Shown in pieces: positions 37,171-52,070 of a stretch of DNA of 64,000 nt. Under the pieces are notes generated by a model. It was not told where the DNA came from and made no database searches. It saw only the letters and a program-made list of their open reading frames with translations. The position numbers and the translations under genes are program-made. Position 1 is the stretch's first letter. Each line of letters begins with the position of its first letter. The stretch lies in assembly GCA_030035585.1 (NCBI GenBank), contig CM057469.1, forward strand, positions 61,211,501 through 61,275,500. Direction: 5' to 3'. This DNA is from Dugong dugon. Its lineage: Eukaryota > Chordata > Mammalia > Sirenia > Dugongidae.

Positions 37171-39104
37171 CTACTGTGTTGTTGTTGTTACGTGCTATTG
37201 AGTCACTTCTGACTCATAGCAATCCTACGTACAACTGAACTAAACACTGCCTGGTCCTGCACCATCCTCACGATCCTTGTTATGCTTGACTCCATTGTTT
37301 CAGCCACAGGGTCAGTCTATCACATTGAGGGTGTTCCTCTTTTTTATGACCGTTTATTTTACCAAGCATGATGTCCTTCTCCAGGAACTGGTCCTTGTAA
37401 TAAATGTTCAAAATATGTGAGATGAAGTCTCGTCTTCCTCACTTTTAAGGAGCATTCTGGTTGTGCTTCTTCCAAGACAGATTTGTTCCTTCTTTTGGTA
37501 GTCCATGGTATATTCAATACTCTTTGCCAACACCAAAGTTCAAAGGCACCAATTCTTCTTCAGTCTTCCTTATTCATTGCTCAGCTTTCGATGAGGCAAC
37601 TGAAAACACCATGGCTTGGGTCAGGCACACTTTAGTCTTTAAAGTGACATCGTTGCTTTTTAACATGTTGAAGAAGTCTTTTGCAGTAGTTTTGCCCAAT
37701 GTAATGCGCCTTTTGATTTCTTGACTGCTGTTTCCATGGGCACTGATTGTGAATACAAGTGAAACAAAATCCTTGACAACTTCAGTCTTTTCTCTGTTTA
37801 TCATGATGTTGTTTATTGGTCCAGTTGTGAAGACTTTTGTTTTCTTTATATGGAGGTGTAATCCATACTGAAGGCTGTAGTCTTTGATCTTCATTAGTAA
37901 GTGCTTCAAGTCCTCTTCACTTTCAGCAAGCACAGCTGAGTCATCTGAATATTGCAGATTGTTAATGTGTCCTCCTCCAATCCTGATGCCCCTTTCTTCT
38001 TCGTAGAGTTCAGCTTCTCAGATTATTTGTTCAGCATACAGATTGAAGAAGTATGGTGAAAGGATACAACCCTGATGCACACCTTTCCTGACTTTACCAC
38101 ACAGTATCCCCTTGTTCTGTTCGAACTGCCCCTTGGTCTATGTACAAGTTCTTTATGAGCACACTTAAGTGTTCTGGAATTCCCATTCTTGGCAATGTTA
38201 TCCAAAATTTGGTATGATCCACACAGTTAAATGCCTTTGCATAGTCAATAAAACACAGGTAAACATCTTTCTGGTATCCTCTGCTTTCGGCCAGGATCCA
38301 TCTGACATCAGCAATGATATCCCTGGTTCCATGTCCTCTTCTGAATCTGGCTTGAATTCCTGCCAGTTCCCTGTTGATGTACTGCTGCAACCCCTTTTGA
38401 ATGATCTTCAGCAAAATTTTACTTGTGTGTGATATTAATGATGTTTTTTGATAATTTCTGAATTCTGTTGCATCAGCTTTCTTTAGAATGGGTACAAATA
38501 TGGATCTCTTCCACTCGGTTGGCAAAGTAGCTGTCTTCCAAATTTCTTGGCATAGGCAAATGAGCACTTCCAGTGCTGCATCTGTTTGCTGAAACATCTC
38601 AATTGGTATTCTGTCAATTCTAGGAGCCTTGTTTTTCACCAATGCCTTCAGTGTAGCTTGTACCTCTTCTTTCAGTACCATTGGTTATTGACCATATGCT
38701 GTCTCCTGAAATGACTGAACATCTAACAATTCTTTTTGGTGACTCTGTGTATTCCTTCCATTTGCTTTTGACATTTCCTGCATCGATCAGTATTTTGCCC
38801 ATAGAATCCTTCAATATTGCACTCAAGGCTTGAGTTTTTTCTTCAGTTCTTTCAGCTTGAAAAATGCTGAGCATGTTCTTCCCTTTTGGTTTTGCAACTC
38901 AACGTCTTTGCACATGTCATTACAGTACTTTACTTTGTCTTCTCCAGCAGCCCTTTGAAATCTTCTGTTTAGCTCTTTACTTCATCATTTCTTCCATTCG
39001 CTTTAGCTACCAGATATTCAAGAGCAAGTTTCAGAGTCTCTTCTGACATCCATTTTGGTCTTTTCTTTCTTTCCTGTCTTTTTAAAGACTTCTTGCTTTC
39101 TTCA
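37171..39104 (-). mobile_element. RTE (BovB-like) LINE with reverse-transcriptase domain
   Basis: A 1.9-kb antisense element. Reading on the minus strand it starts in the region before the RT (KRPKWMSEETLKLALEYL) and continues through KALVKNKAPRIDRIPIEMFQ, an RT block with CFIDYAKAFNCVDH, and the catalytic box as YSDD instead of YADD (Ala to Ser). It ends with the (CAA)n tail at 37171. The endonuclease domain is absent (5' truncation) and frames are split by frameshifts at about 38094, 38620 and 38874. The family is the RTE/BovB clade of non-LTR retrotransposons, inferred from motifs. Confidence 0.92.
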
Positions 39105-40165
39105 TGTATTAGAATGGCTAAAATCCAAACAACTGACAACACCAAATGCTGGTGAGGGTGTGGAACGACAGAGTCTCTCATACGTTGCTGGTGAGAATGA
39201 AAAATGGTGTGACTACTTTGGAAGACAGTATGGCAGCCTATTACAAAGCTAAACATAGGCTTATCATACAATCCAGAATCATACTCCTAAGTGTCTACAT
39301 AAATAAGTTGAAAACTTATGTGCATACAAAAATTTGGACACAATTGTTTATAACAGCTTTATTCATAACTGCCAAACTTGGAAGCAACTAAATGTCCTTC
39401 AGTTGCTGAATGGATTAAAAAAAAAAAAAAGATGGTACAATCATATTCAGTGACAAAAAGAAATGGTATATTACTCAGAGATAAAAAAGAAATGGGATAT
39501 CAAGCCACAAAAAGCTATAGAGGAACCTTAAATGCATACTATTAAGTGAAAGAACCCAGTCTGAAAAAGCACTGAATGATTCTAACTATATGACTTTCTG
39601 GAAAAGACTTAACTATAGAAAATCAAAACCAAATCCGCTGCCATCAAATCAATTCCGATTCATAGCGACTCTACAGGATACAGTTAACACTGCCCTGTAA
39701 GGTTTCCAAGGAGTGACTGGTGGATTTGAACTGCCAGTCTTTTGGTTAGCAGCCAAGCTCTTTAACCACTACAGCACCAGGAAAAAATCAGTGGTTGCCA
39801 AAGGTTTAGAGGGCAGGTGTTGGCACAAAACGGTGAAGCACAGGATATTTTAAGGGAAGTGAAACTATTCTGCATGACACTGCAATGGTGGATACATGAC
39901 ATTTTGCATTTGTTTAAACCCATAAAACTGTACAACACAAAGAGTGAACCCTACTATCAACCACTGACTTTAGTTAATAACAATGTGTTAGTATTAGTTT
40001 ATCAGTTGTAACAAATGTACCTCAGTAATGCAAGATGTTAATAAGTGGAGAAACTGTACTGGGGGAGAGGAGGTATATGGAAAATTTCTGTACTTTCTGA
40101 ATAATTTTTCTGAAAACCTAAAGCTCCTCTATAAAATTAAGTATATTGCCAAAAAATAAATAACA
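39105..40165 (+). mobile_element. Older L1 (L1M-type), right piece and 3' UTR
   Basis: Continuation of the L1 broken at 37170: attagaatggctaaaatcca, tgctggtgagggtgtggaac, gtggttgccaaaggtttaga and tctgtactttctgaataatt, ending near aaactcctctataaaatta-type sequence. An AfroSINE interrupts it at 39618-39782. This L1 has the classical L1M 3' UTR, unlike the 3' UTR of the L1 at 3272. Confidence 0.85.
39618..39782 (-). mobile_element. AfroSINE in L1
   Basis: Antisense short form: gctgccatcaaatcaattcc, aaggtttccaaggagtgact, ggttagcagccaagctcttt and cactacagcaccagg. The L1 3' UTR order continues across it. Confidence 0.93.
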
Positions 40166-40459
40166 TACCCAGAGAGATACTATCATTATCTTTAACCTAA
40201 CAAGGATAACTAGAGAAAACAAGTATTAGAAATATGTAGGAAATGCAGAAAACCTGAGTAGATTATAGTTGAGAAAGATATTTTCCCATATTTCCTGTTA
40301 AATATATATTTTAGGCATAGATGTTCAGTTCTATAGTATTATTAGTAGATTATGATCATGCTTAGATATTTTGCCGTGAATTAGCTTCTTTGGACTTACC
40401 TGAGTTTTTAATCATCTTATATAAAAAGGGCATTGCAAAAAAGAAACACTAAAGTTTTT

Positions 40460-40645
40460 TGGAGTATTCATGCCATATGTCAGATCCTTTGCTAAAGGCT
40501 CTGTAAATAATATCTAATTTAATCCTCATAAAAAGAAAGACCTATAAGGCAATTAATAGTATCCTAATTTAGTAGAGTGGAAAATAAGGCTAGATAAATT
40601 AAGTTGACCAAGGGTTCCAAGCAAGTGTAGTCTTGAATTTTGAAC
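40460..40645 (+). repeat. MIR-like relic
   Basis: gtcagatcctttgctaaagg, atctaatttaatcctcataa and aagttgaccaagggttccaa follow the MIR order in sense. Confidence 0.6.
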
Positions 40646-40804
40646 AACTGTTGTACAGATGGACTTTTGCAATTAATCAGTGGCTGAGACTTCTTATTGT
40701 TCCTCAGTATCCAGATTTTCTCTTTTCCACGGTAGCACAATATTTGACGGGTTATATTGCTATCCAGCTAGACAACATTTTTTCAGGCCTCCTTGAAGGT
40801 CTCA

Positions 40805-40958
40805 TAAACTCATTGCCAATGAATCAATTCTGACTCATAGAGACCCTATAAGGCAGAATAGAACTGCCCACAGGGTTTCCAAGGAGCAGCTGGTGGATTC
40901 AAACTGTCGACCCTTTGGTCAGCAGCCTGAGCTCTTAACCTGTGCCCCCAGGGTTCCA
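40805..40958 (-). mobile_element. AfroSINE (short form)
   Basis: Antisense: cattgccaatgaatcaattc, cacagggtttccaaggagca, ccctttggtcagcagcctga and cctgtgcccccagggttcc. Confidence 0.93.
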
Positions 40959-43144
40959 TCCCTATGTGTGAATATATAACCAAAATCTAGTCAATGAGTA
41001 CGAGTCTAAATTATACATGCAACTTCTGGGTTGTACGTTAAAAAGAAGGGCCATACCTTCTCTGTTTTATTGCCCTTTCTATAGGCTGGTGTTACGCTGC
41101 AATGGCAGGACTAGCACAGCCATCTTGAGCTGTGAGATGGGAACCATATTTTGACAATGGCAGAAAAATAAAATATAAGAAAACTTATTCCCCAACATTA
41201 TCAAGCTGGTGTACTAGTTCTGGACAGATTATCTAGACTTTTATGAACAAAAGAACAACATCATATTTTACTAATAAGTATTTTTCTTGGTTGATAACTA
41301 CTCTCTTGACTGCAATTTCAAATAAGACTTATTCTACTTTATTATGATTATCAGTATTCGTGAAGTCATTTTGCTTGTAATGCTAGAGAAGAATATCCAA
41401 AAAATCCAAATTTAGTTCATTCATTCTAGATTATTATAAGTTAAAAGCATAATAAGGTAAATATTAATGTATATGTGATTAAAGCAATAGTATTTTATGT
41501 AGCTAAGCGTAACTCTGTAATACTTGCCCCTTAAAGGCAGACTCATAGCTATGTATTGGTCACAGCTGAAATCATTAGATAACATATGTCAAAACTATCA
41601 CTGAAATAGCTACCACTCACTCATGCACACATCACCACCACCACCAACAGTAACTATAACCACAAGTAAAACTCTCATGATTCAAACGATGAATACATTA
41701 TATAGTGCAAATTTCACGTAGATCACGAAAACCTCTTATCTAGTACTGTTTCATCCTTTGTTATAAAAGGTAGCAAAATTTACCCAGTTGCTACCTTTGA
41801 AAATAAAAACTACCCCCAAAAATAGATGTCCTAGGCAGAAAATAGGAGCAAACAGAGATCCCAACAAAGATGATCAAGTATCATGATGAGGAAAAGTACT
41901 GAAGTGTTATCATGGAAAAAATAAAACAACTGTCGTTATTTTGGCATCAACATTTCAAATACCTTTTTACCAAATATCATTTAAAAGAATCCCACAATAT
42001 ATTTAGAAATCACTAGTTTTGTTTTTTGTAATTTTCCTTTCAGCCATGGAAAAATTAACATGTGCATACATATATAAAAATCTTTAAGTACTTTTCCTTA
42101 AAATGAGAAAACTCCTTAGTTAATCAAATAATGACATTTTATGAAAATTAAGGGGAGTCATTACTGTTAGTATTTCATACTTATGCTGTATAAACCATAA
42201 AAACAATTCCTGAAGAGTTAAAAAAAAATCTAGAAAAATAGTATGCTATTGTATCAATTTTAGAGGGACATTTTATATTCAAAGGCATCATGCCTAGTAG
42301 TTGTCATACCTACATATCTATATTTTCACACATATATAATACATATTAATATATTTCTATCTCATTCTGTTGTACTAGTGTATGTGTGCATTCCTCCTAT
42401 TTAGTACTTTCTAATTAGCTTTTTCTCTTTCTCACTAGGGTCAAATCCAGGTCAGAGCACAATTACATATAATATATGAGACTCCTGCCAAAAAGACATA
42501 TTAATCTACCTCATTTTCTGATTTTCACATTTTTGTTTCTCTATTTAAGGGCCTGCATGAATCTATATGTGCCATGCACCATTTCACATTGGACTGGTCT
42601 GTAATTGTCAAAGTGTGGCCTTCCAAAAGTGGAAATAACTGTTTCTAGAATAAAGCAAAGTGCCAGGCCCTGCCTCGCACTGTCAAGCAGTCTGCCCTTG
42701 CTTTCCACCTGATCACACACTAAACATCATGTATATGAGGCAAAGACAGAGACAGTGATGGGCAATGACAGTTTTTTCAAAAGTGTTTATGCTTTGAAGA
42801 TTGTAGAGACTCGAGGACACCTCCATGTCAGTGGCTTGACAGAGAAATTCTTGTTTTGACAACTGTGACATGCAGTACAAGTTCTTGCAATTTTGCTGTT
42901 TATAGTGTTTCGGGGAAATGTCAGAGCTGCAATAAATATCAATACCAAATAACATATGTGCTTTCTTGTTTTTTTTCTGTAGGCTAAAAGAAAGACTTTA
43001 TTTCTGTGGGTTATTGGTTATATTTTCTGGTAAATATTATGCTATCTCATTTTAGCCAACTATTAATTAAGTTTTTCTATACTGTTTTCTTTAGAAACTA
43101 TAATTAAAGAAAACAGAGTAAAAATGCTAATATGCACAATCTTA

Positions 43145-43240
<96 letters not shown>

Positions 43241-44985
43241 CTAGAACAATACAGAAAAAAGCATATTGTAAATTTTGATAAATACTAAATATTCATGAGT
43301 TTAAAATACATTTTAACTATTCTGTGCCTAGTCAATACATATATTTTAACACAGTTGCTTATTTATATTCTGGCTTAGGTCTACAAATAACCATACAATT
43401 CATATTCCAAAGGTAATACTATGGAAAGATCACAGAAACCCTAGATATCATTTTACATGCCTTGTAAACATTTGGAAAGATGTTGCATTGAACTCCCCCC
43501 AAATCCTCCAGGGTTAACATAATCTATTATGGAAAATTCTCATTTGAAAAGATCAGAAAATAATATATTCAAAGAAGGAGGCTGTAACAGCTGAGTGAAA
43601 CTAAGATCAATCTCATTTTCTGAATCATAAAAATAACAGAAATTATTGCAGGCCATTTCAAGCAAAAATTGGAAAATTAAGAAACCAATGAACAAATTTT
43701 TTTAAAGGTTTGATTTCATCAATATTAAAATAAATGTGAATTTAAGATACTTTGCACATTTCCAACAAGTTGACAATAAAAAAAAAAATTATAATACCCA
43801 GTGGAGTTTAGTTTGCAAATAATGAGCACTAAATTATGGTACTGGTCATGTAATTTGTTGTAAATTTTTGGAAGGCAATTAGATAATATAGGTTAAAATT
43901 CAGAAATATGTTTCCTATTTTCTTCATTCATTTATTTATTCAGTAAGTATTTACCAATAACAATTTTTTTAAATGAACCACATGAAAATTATCAGATGGG
44001 AACAAGCATTTATGTATGTTCATCTTTAGTACAAAATGATAATACTCATTATATGAAATAATGAATGTTAATTAATATTAAAATATGCAGTGGTACAAAA
44101 ATGGTTAAATAAATTGATCATATCTATATAATAGACTTAGAAGTATCCATTAACAATGATCTCAAGAGGAACATTTACTAATATAGAAATATGTCTACTA
44201 CATACTGCCATACAAAAAAAATTCCAACTATAAAATGGAAGAAATAAAATAAGACCATGTCTGAAACGTGTGTGTTTATGTATAGAAAATATTGGAAGTA
44301 TATAAATATATTACTAGTGTTTAGTTTTTGTGGTAGATTTATGGATGTTTATAATTTGGGGTTTTATACTTTTCTGTTCATCTTCAATTTTCTATAGTAA
44401 GAATTTAATAGTTTTAAAATCAGTATAGCATAAATAACTTTACCAATATAAAATCTCCATGAGCATTATTTTTTCATTCCTCCACCACACATTTAACCAG
44501 AACTGTTATGAAAACAAATAACTAAACTGATTGATCAGGATTTCACCTCTCATCCCTTAATTTTTTCTGGCAGAAGTGTTAGTGAGCTGAAAAACAGATA
44601 AAACTTTAGCAACCAGTAAGAGGAAGAGAAGCAAAATAAAAAAAAAATAAAATAGAAATGAATCTGAAATGAGTATTGTAAAACATTACCTTTAATCTCA
44701 GTGATTGACTAATGGTCCCTTTCTTGGTTATTTTTTTCCAACAACTAATGATATGGTAATAGGCAAAGAGTCTTCCCCCATCCCTGGTGTATTTTTCTTC
44801 ATTAGCAATTTCAATAATCTATATTTAGTGAAACAAGTGTTTCTTTTGAGCAATCAACAGCCCAGTGTCTCTGCAAACCATTCCATAGGCCACACACCTC
44901 CATCCTTTGTCCATGCACTTTCATGAGACTCCCAGTGGTTACTTGATGTGAATGTTTAGAAATATTCACCTACTATGAACACCCA

Positions 44986-45149
44986 GGAGCCCTGGCTGCA
45001 CAGTGGTTGAGAGCTTGGCTGCTAACCAAAAGGCTGGCAGTTTGAATCCACCAATCACTCCTTGGAAACTCTATGGGGCAGTTCTACTCGTCCTACAGAG
45101 TCGCCATGAGTTGGAATCTACTCAACGGCAACGGGTTTGGTTTTTTTGT
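44986..45149 (+). mobile_element. AfroSINE with target duplication
   Basis: Sense: gagccctggctgcacagtgg, ggctgctaaccaaaaggctg and actcaacggcaacgggtttg. Flanks tatgaacaccca (44974-44985) and tatgaatactca (45150-45161). It lies about 1.7 kb upstream of the S4 exon donor-side boundary in window coordinates, antisense to KCNT2. Confidence 0.94.
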
Positions 45150-45282
45150 TATGAATACTCAAATATTTTCCAAATACTTCTTTTGGCCAAACCTTGGATC
45201 ATAATGTCTGCTTAAAAGCCATTAAAAAAAAAAAACAAGTTTATCTCCCAATAAATTTTAGTTTTCTATGTAGCTAGGCTTA

Positions 45283-45476
45283 AGGAACCCTGGTGGTGCA
45301 GTGGTTAAAGTAATGGACTGCTAACTGAAAGGTTGGCATTCGAAACCACCAGCGGCTACACAGGAGAAAGATGTGGCAGCCTGCATCCAGAAGAGATTTA
45401 CAGCTTTGGAAATCCTATGGGATCACTACGAGTCAGAATCAACTCAACAGTAGTGGGTTTGCTTTTGGTTTGTTAA
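45283..45476 (+). mobile_element. AfroSINE (long form) with exact target duplication
   Basis: Sense copy with the middle block (aggagaaagatgtggcagcc), flanked by exact 13-bp gtagctaggctta at 45270-45282 and 45477-45489. Age seems moderate. Confidence 0.96.
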
Positions 45477-45732
45477 GTAGCTAGGCTTAGTTTTTAATAT
45501 CTCTATATTGTAATCTTTCATGTTTTAAAATAAAACCTAAAATAAATTTACATGTAAAAAATTAAAAAGTAGAGTATGGCTAATTATTATGTAAATCACT
45601 TGTTTAAAATAAAAATGTGATTAGATGGCTTTATTAGTGCATGCTAAACAAAACAAAAAGGGAATAAAATTAATAATTCTGTGCCCTTACTATGTTAATG
45701 CCGGAGACAATACTATACAGGTATAGATCATA

Positions 45733-45770
45733 CATGTTTGTGTGCATGTGTGTATGTGTGAGTGTGTAAT
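45733..45770. repeat. TG-rich microsatellite
   Basis: gtttgtgtgcatgtgtgtat followed by gtgtgagtgtgt. Confidence 0.8.
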
Positions 45771-46767
45771 TTAATTCTCAGAGAAAGCCTATAATAGAGG
45801 CACTTTTATTTATTTTTTGCCAAAGAAGAAATGAACAGAGAAGTTAAATCATCTGTCTATTAGAGTGCCAAGCATGCAGTGGACTGAATGCATGAACAGC
45901 AAATGTCTTACAGGTAGTTTATAAGTATTGAAGCCTGTGGTAAATGTATTTTGGTCATAGACATAAACTAGTCCTTCCAAACAGGGTCAGTCTTGGGCAA
46001 AATACAACCGTGGGGCAGCTCTCGGTTCTGCATCTCTCACTCCACCTTCTGTTTCTCATTCCCCCTCCTACTATCCCACTCACTCCTACCCCAACCAAAT
46101 CTAAAAAGATGGCTTTAAAAGAGGAGCTTCCAGCTCCAACACAGGTCCATATGCAACCCTACAAATTTACATGGAATATGAAACTACTACAGTTAAGGGC
46201 AGATTGACAACATCTCCTCCCCAAATCTTTAAAACCAGGGATCCCATTATAATCCACAGATTGCACCGGACATGAAGTTTATTTGTATTCTGAAGCTTGG
46301 CTAACTAGTTGGACTCATACGAAAAGCAATTAGGTTTTGGTGTGCTGACATTTAGAAAATCTGAACTATTTTTGTTCAACAGATCACAGGGCTTCACAAA
46401 GGTAGGTACTTAGCAACGTGGGCGTTTTACAAGTTTTCATTCTCATTGGGATATAAACCAACAATTAGCTTATGCGTTCATATTACTTATATATGATAGT
46501 ATTTTACAAAAAAATCATTTTATAGACATTTAAATAAAACTAATTATTTGTGAAGATACTAAACTACCTCCAAATAAGTTTAAAAATGAAGCATTTGGAA
46601 ATTTAATTATAATTAAATAAGTTCCAATAATGTAATTATACATTTTACAGAAGAAAACAGAATGTGAAAGTACAAGACTAAGACTCCAAATCACCATCTC
46701 TCTTTATTTGGTATGAACACTGAAAGTAAGAAGGAAATAAAGGGGTTTTAAAAGTATTTTTGTTTTA

Positions 46768-48201
<1,434 letters not shown>

Positions 48202-49059
48202 TCAATTATACTGAATTCCATTAAAGGAAAAAAAGACATAATTTAGAATTTCTCTAGAAATAAGGACACTTATACTAATGGAACATAGAAACATTAAAGA
48301 TTATTTTTCTGAATGTAATTGTGCTCTCTCAATTGTGTATTGAAGAAGTAAACCAAAGACTCCTAATAACCCATGAATATTACACATAACATATTTGATT
48401 ATATAATATTTCATGGAAGAAAAATTACTAGTAAAGCTAAAACATTAATAAAACCTATGGAGTGAATTGAAAAGTGACCCCATTGTTCACTGTAATAATT
48501 ACATTCACTAACTATAAAGCACACTAAATAGTTTGTAAAACACACACTGTATGATTGTCATTAACACTGCTTTTCATTTTAATAAAAATTTCAATAAAAT
48601 TTATATTTCATAGAATAGACCACATTTAGAATCTCATAACCATTAAGGAAAGGAAAGGTTCTTTCAATCATCGAGATCCTAGCCTCCTGACTCACGCAGG
48701 ACAGCAGTATTAATCAGAACATAATTTGTGGGGCTCAGGGCAAAATGAAATTCTGGGCCTCTTGTTCAAAACTTATTAGCAATTTCAAAAAAATGACATC
48801 TGACATTAAAACAAGTTGTTGCCCTTCTAATTGCAGGGTCCTGTGAAACTGCACAAGTCATATGTCCCCAGAGCAGTTCCTGATATTAATAGGTCATCAT
48901 TGAAACTTTCTCAACTAGTGTCCAATAATATAAAATTCAAAACTTCCTAAAGCAGCTTATTCTTTTATGAAGATATCTACTTATTGGAATGTTGAATTGA
49001 AATCAGTTGCCCTGTATTTTCCAATTGTTTTATAATACTGGTTGTTACATTGGGAGTCG

Positions 49060-49860
49060 GTCTCAGGTTTCCTTGAGGCCCCAAAGGCCAAAAATTACAA
49101 TGATGTGAAATACTTCTACCAACTAAATCAAGGTGCTAAGATACTGAGGAATGGTTTTGTTAGCATTAGCTCATCACCCACCTCCACGCTATATAAAAAG
49201 TGGTGGAGGGGTTGTATGTAGAATGTAGCAGGGAGGACTTCTCTCCAGAAAGATGTTAGAGGAGCTACAATGCTTCTCTCATCAACTCAAGCTAAGTGAG
49301 AAGGGCCCAAGGAACCACTTAGAGGGCTTGGGTCAGAACAAGATTAGTATTTGACTCACGCTTAAAACGTCAAAAATGAGGAGACAGCAAAGAGAAAGAG
49401 GGCCCAAATGAGAGCAAACCACAGGTCTACCAATGATAAGGTGAAGGTGCCTGTTTTCCAGGAAGCAGCTACAGACCGTAAAGGATATAACCAGCCTAGG
49501 GTCATTTTTAAAGTGTTTACATCAAGAGATGGTGGACAAGAAGTCAGGGTTTGGGTCGACGCTACTAATGACCAAACGGAGACACTAAGGCCTTCAAGGA
49601 GATTCAGCAGAGCCACAATGGCTTACCATGGGACAAAGAGCCAGCACTTGTATTTGCCACGCTGAGGGACCCAATGCCAAACTATAGCTGTGGCAGTCAG
49701 GCAACTCCATCCTAGATGTTGGCCTCACTTCCCTTGCTGCTCCTCCTCAGCCCTGGAGGGGCCAAAAGCAGCTGGTTTCAAATAGGAGAGGAGGTGGAAA
49801 CAGGAGATATTCTCCATGATAATCCCTCACCCCAAGTAGGTATAAGCTAAGGAAGAGCAA
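49060..49860. other. GC-richer unassigned intronic block
   Basis: This part stands out from its AT-rich surroundings and carries overlapping open frames on both strands (49408-49665 plus, 49362-49616 minus). I recognise no family in the protein or DNA. It could be an old unrecognised repeat, for example LTR-derived. No poly(A), promoter or splice pattern supports a gene. Confidence 0.3.
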
Positions 49861-50811
49861 AGCAATTTTAAAGTTTTCATACACTGATCCTAATTTCTTA
49901 AGTACTTAACTGAAACTTGCCTCGCAAATGAAGAGAATAGAAAAACTATGGGGCCTGCTCTAGATTTCACCTGATAAGCATGGACAAGAAGGAAGATGTA
50001 CAAACATGAAGGAGGAAGATGGAAAGCCTAAACATTTCCTTACTTGCACTGAGTCAGGCCTATTCAATAAACAGGTTATAAGTGATTATAGTTATGCAAT
50101 TTTTTTTTAATTGTGCAGGTTATATACTACTATCTCTTCAAATGTTTTTGCAGTTTCCAGAAAGCTTAACATTTGGCTACTCTTTTCTGGCTGTGTTTTT
50201 ACTTGAAATTGTACATCTTTCTGAGGCATCAATAATTGTGCAAAGGAAAAGAGACTGATCTGACCAGCAAAAAGAGTAAGGATATAGGAACAGTTACCAC
50301 TGATGATACAGAAGTATAGTTCCATTAATATATATATAGCAGAGATTATTATTAGTTTTCCTGACAGTGTGACACACTGGACAAATTCAGTCCATGGTAA
50401 ACAAAAATATTTTATATCTGTTATGGCTCTCCTCCCTTCATTTTCATATATACAACGTGAATTAAGACTTATTTTTTACTTGAAATCATTAAAAAAAAAT
50501 CTCATAGCTGCTATCTGACTTGGTTGGGTCCCTTTCCAGTTTATCTTCCATATTAAAGCCAGAGGAGTCTTTCTTCAATGCTAGATTCCCATTGCCAACA
50601 CAGTAAAATCTAGCCTCCTCATTATATTACATGAAGCTTCATAATTTGGACTTTGGCTATTGGGCTGGCTTATACTTACTCTATTCCTATCCCTACCAGG
50701 AATTCAGCCACAAATTCAGACACACTGAGTGTTACACAGTTCCCTGGACAAGTAAGTATATTTTATGCATTTGTAACTTTGTTCCCATGCCTCCACCATT
50801 AATCTCCTTGG

Positions 50812-51024
50812 CAAGTGCCCTGGAGGTGCAGTGGTTACGCGCTCGGCTGCTAACTGAAAGGTTAGCAGTTTGAACCCCCCAGCCGCTCTGTGGGAGAAAG
50901 ATGTGGCAGTCTGCTTCTGTAAAATTTACTGCCTTGGAAACCTTGCCAGGCAGTTCTACTCTGTCCTATAGGGTCATTATGAGTTGGAATCCACTCAACG
51001 GCAACGGGTTTGGTTTTTGGTTTA
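50812..51024 (+). mobile_element. AfroSINE (long form)
   Basis: Sense copy with complete order: gccctggaggtgcagtggtt, gctaactgaaaggttagcag, gggagaaagatgtggcagtc, gtcattatgagttggaatcc and caacggcaacgggtttggtt. Confidence 0.95.
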
Positions 51025-51826
51025 TTTGTTTATATGTCTACTGGGCTGAGTAAGTGTGTAAACAAATGAAACTCTCAGATTTTTTTATACACACTCTTTT
51101 TCTTTTACATGTTTTTTTTTAAACTTCGTTGTTTACTTTTCTTCCTATGAATCTAAATAGAAACACTTGGAAGAATTTTATTGTTTACAGCTTTCCTGAT
51201 GTAGCCACTTGTAAATTATTAAACTTGTAGCCACAAGAGTTCATTCAATAGAAATTTTCTGGAGGAAAGTAGTTACACAGCTCTTGTCTATAAACCCATC
51301 TTAAATAATTCACCTATGCTGTTAGCTTCAAATGATTATCAATAATACACTGATGACTTCCAGTACTGCATGTCTAGTGCAGACAAATATTGTATCTCTG
51401 AGATTTTGATGCAGGTCTCTAACTGCATCTCTCTAATCAGCTGAGACATGGATGTCTCAAACCATCTTTAACACAATATGTTTAAACACAAAATTTATGA
51501 TTTTTGCCCTGACTGGTCCCCCAACAACACAAGCCAAAAATCATGGGGTAAACTTTTACATCTTCCTTTCACACATTAAGTATAATTTGTCAATAAGACC
51601 TCCTGATTTTGTTTCTAAAATAGATCATAATGTAGGCAGGCTTCAATCAATCAGTTGAAAACCTTTAGAGCAAAGAAGTTGCATGTGTTCTGCCTTCAGA
51701 CTATAAACAGACATTTTGTCAAAAAACTTACTCCACTTTTCTGTCACCCAACCTATAGATATTAGACTTGCCGGTTTCCCACAATCGCATAAGCCAATTT
51801 CTTGAAGTAAATCTCTGATTTTTGAT

Positions 51827-51892
51827 AGATCAGATAGGTAGGTAGGTAGGTAGAGAGAGAGAGAGAGGTAGGTAGGTAAATAGACAGACAGA
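51827..51892. repeat. (GGTA)n/(AG)n/(AGAC)n microsatellite
   Basis: gataggtaggtaggtaggta, then gagagagagagag and tagacagacagac, next to the 5' end of the inserted AfroSINE tail. Confidence 0.9.
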
Positions 51893-51902
51893 CCCCACCC
51901 CC

Positions 51903-52070
51903 CAAAAAAAAACCAAACCCATTGCCATTGAGCCAATTCCGATTCATAGCAACCCTACAGGACAGAGTAGAACTGCCCCATAGGGTTTCCAAGGAATGGC
52001 TAGTGGGGTCAACCTGCTGACCTTTTGGTAAGCAGCTGAGCTCTCAACCATTGTGCCACCAAGGCTCTGA
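51903..52070 (-). mobile_element. AfroSINE (short form) in MLT1
   Basis: Antisense: attgccattgagccaattcc, catagggtttccaaggaatg, ttttggtaagcagctgagct and gtgccaccaaggctc. The shared atagacaga on both sides may be the target duplication. Confidence 0.94.

Noticed and set aside
38094..38681. 195-codon reverse-transcriptase-like frame as a host gene
   Set aside because: It is the RT part of a 5'-truncated, frameshifted RTE retrotransposon.
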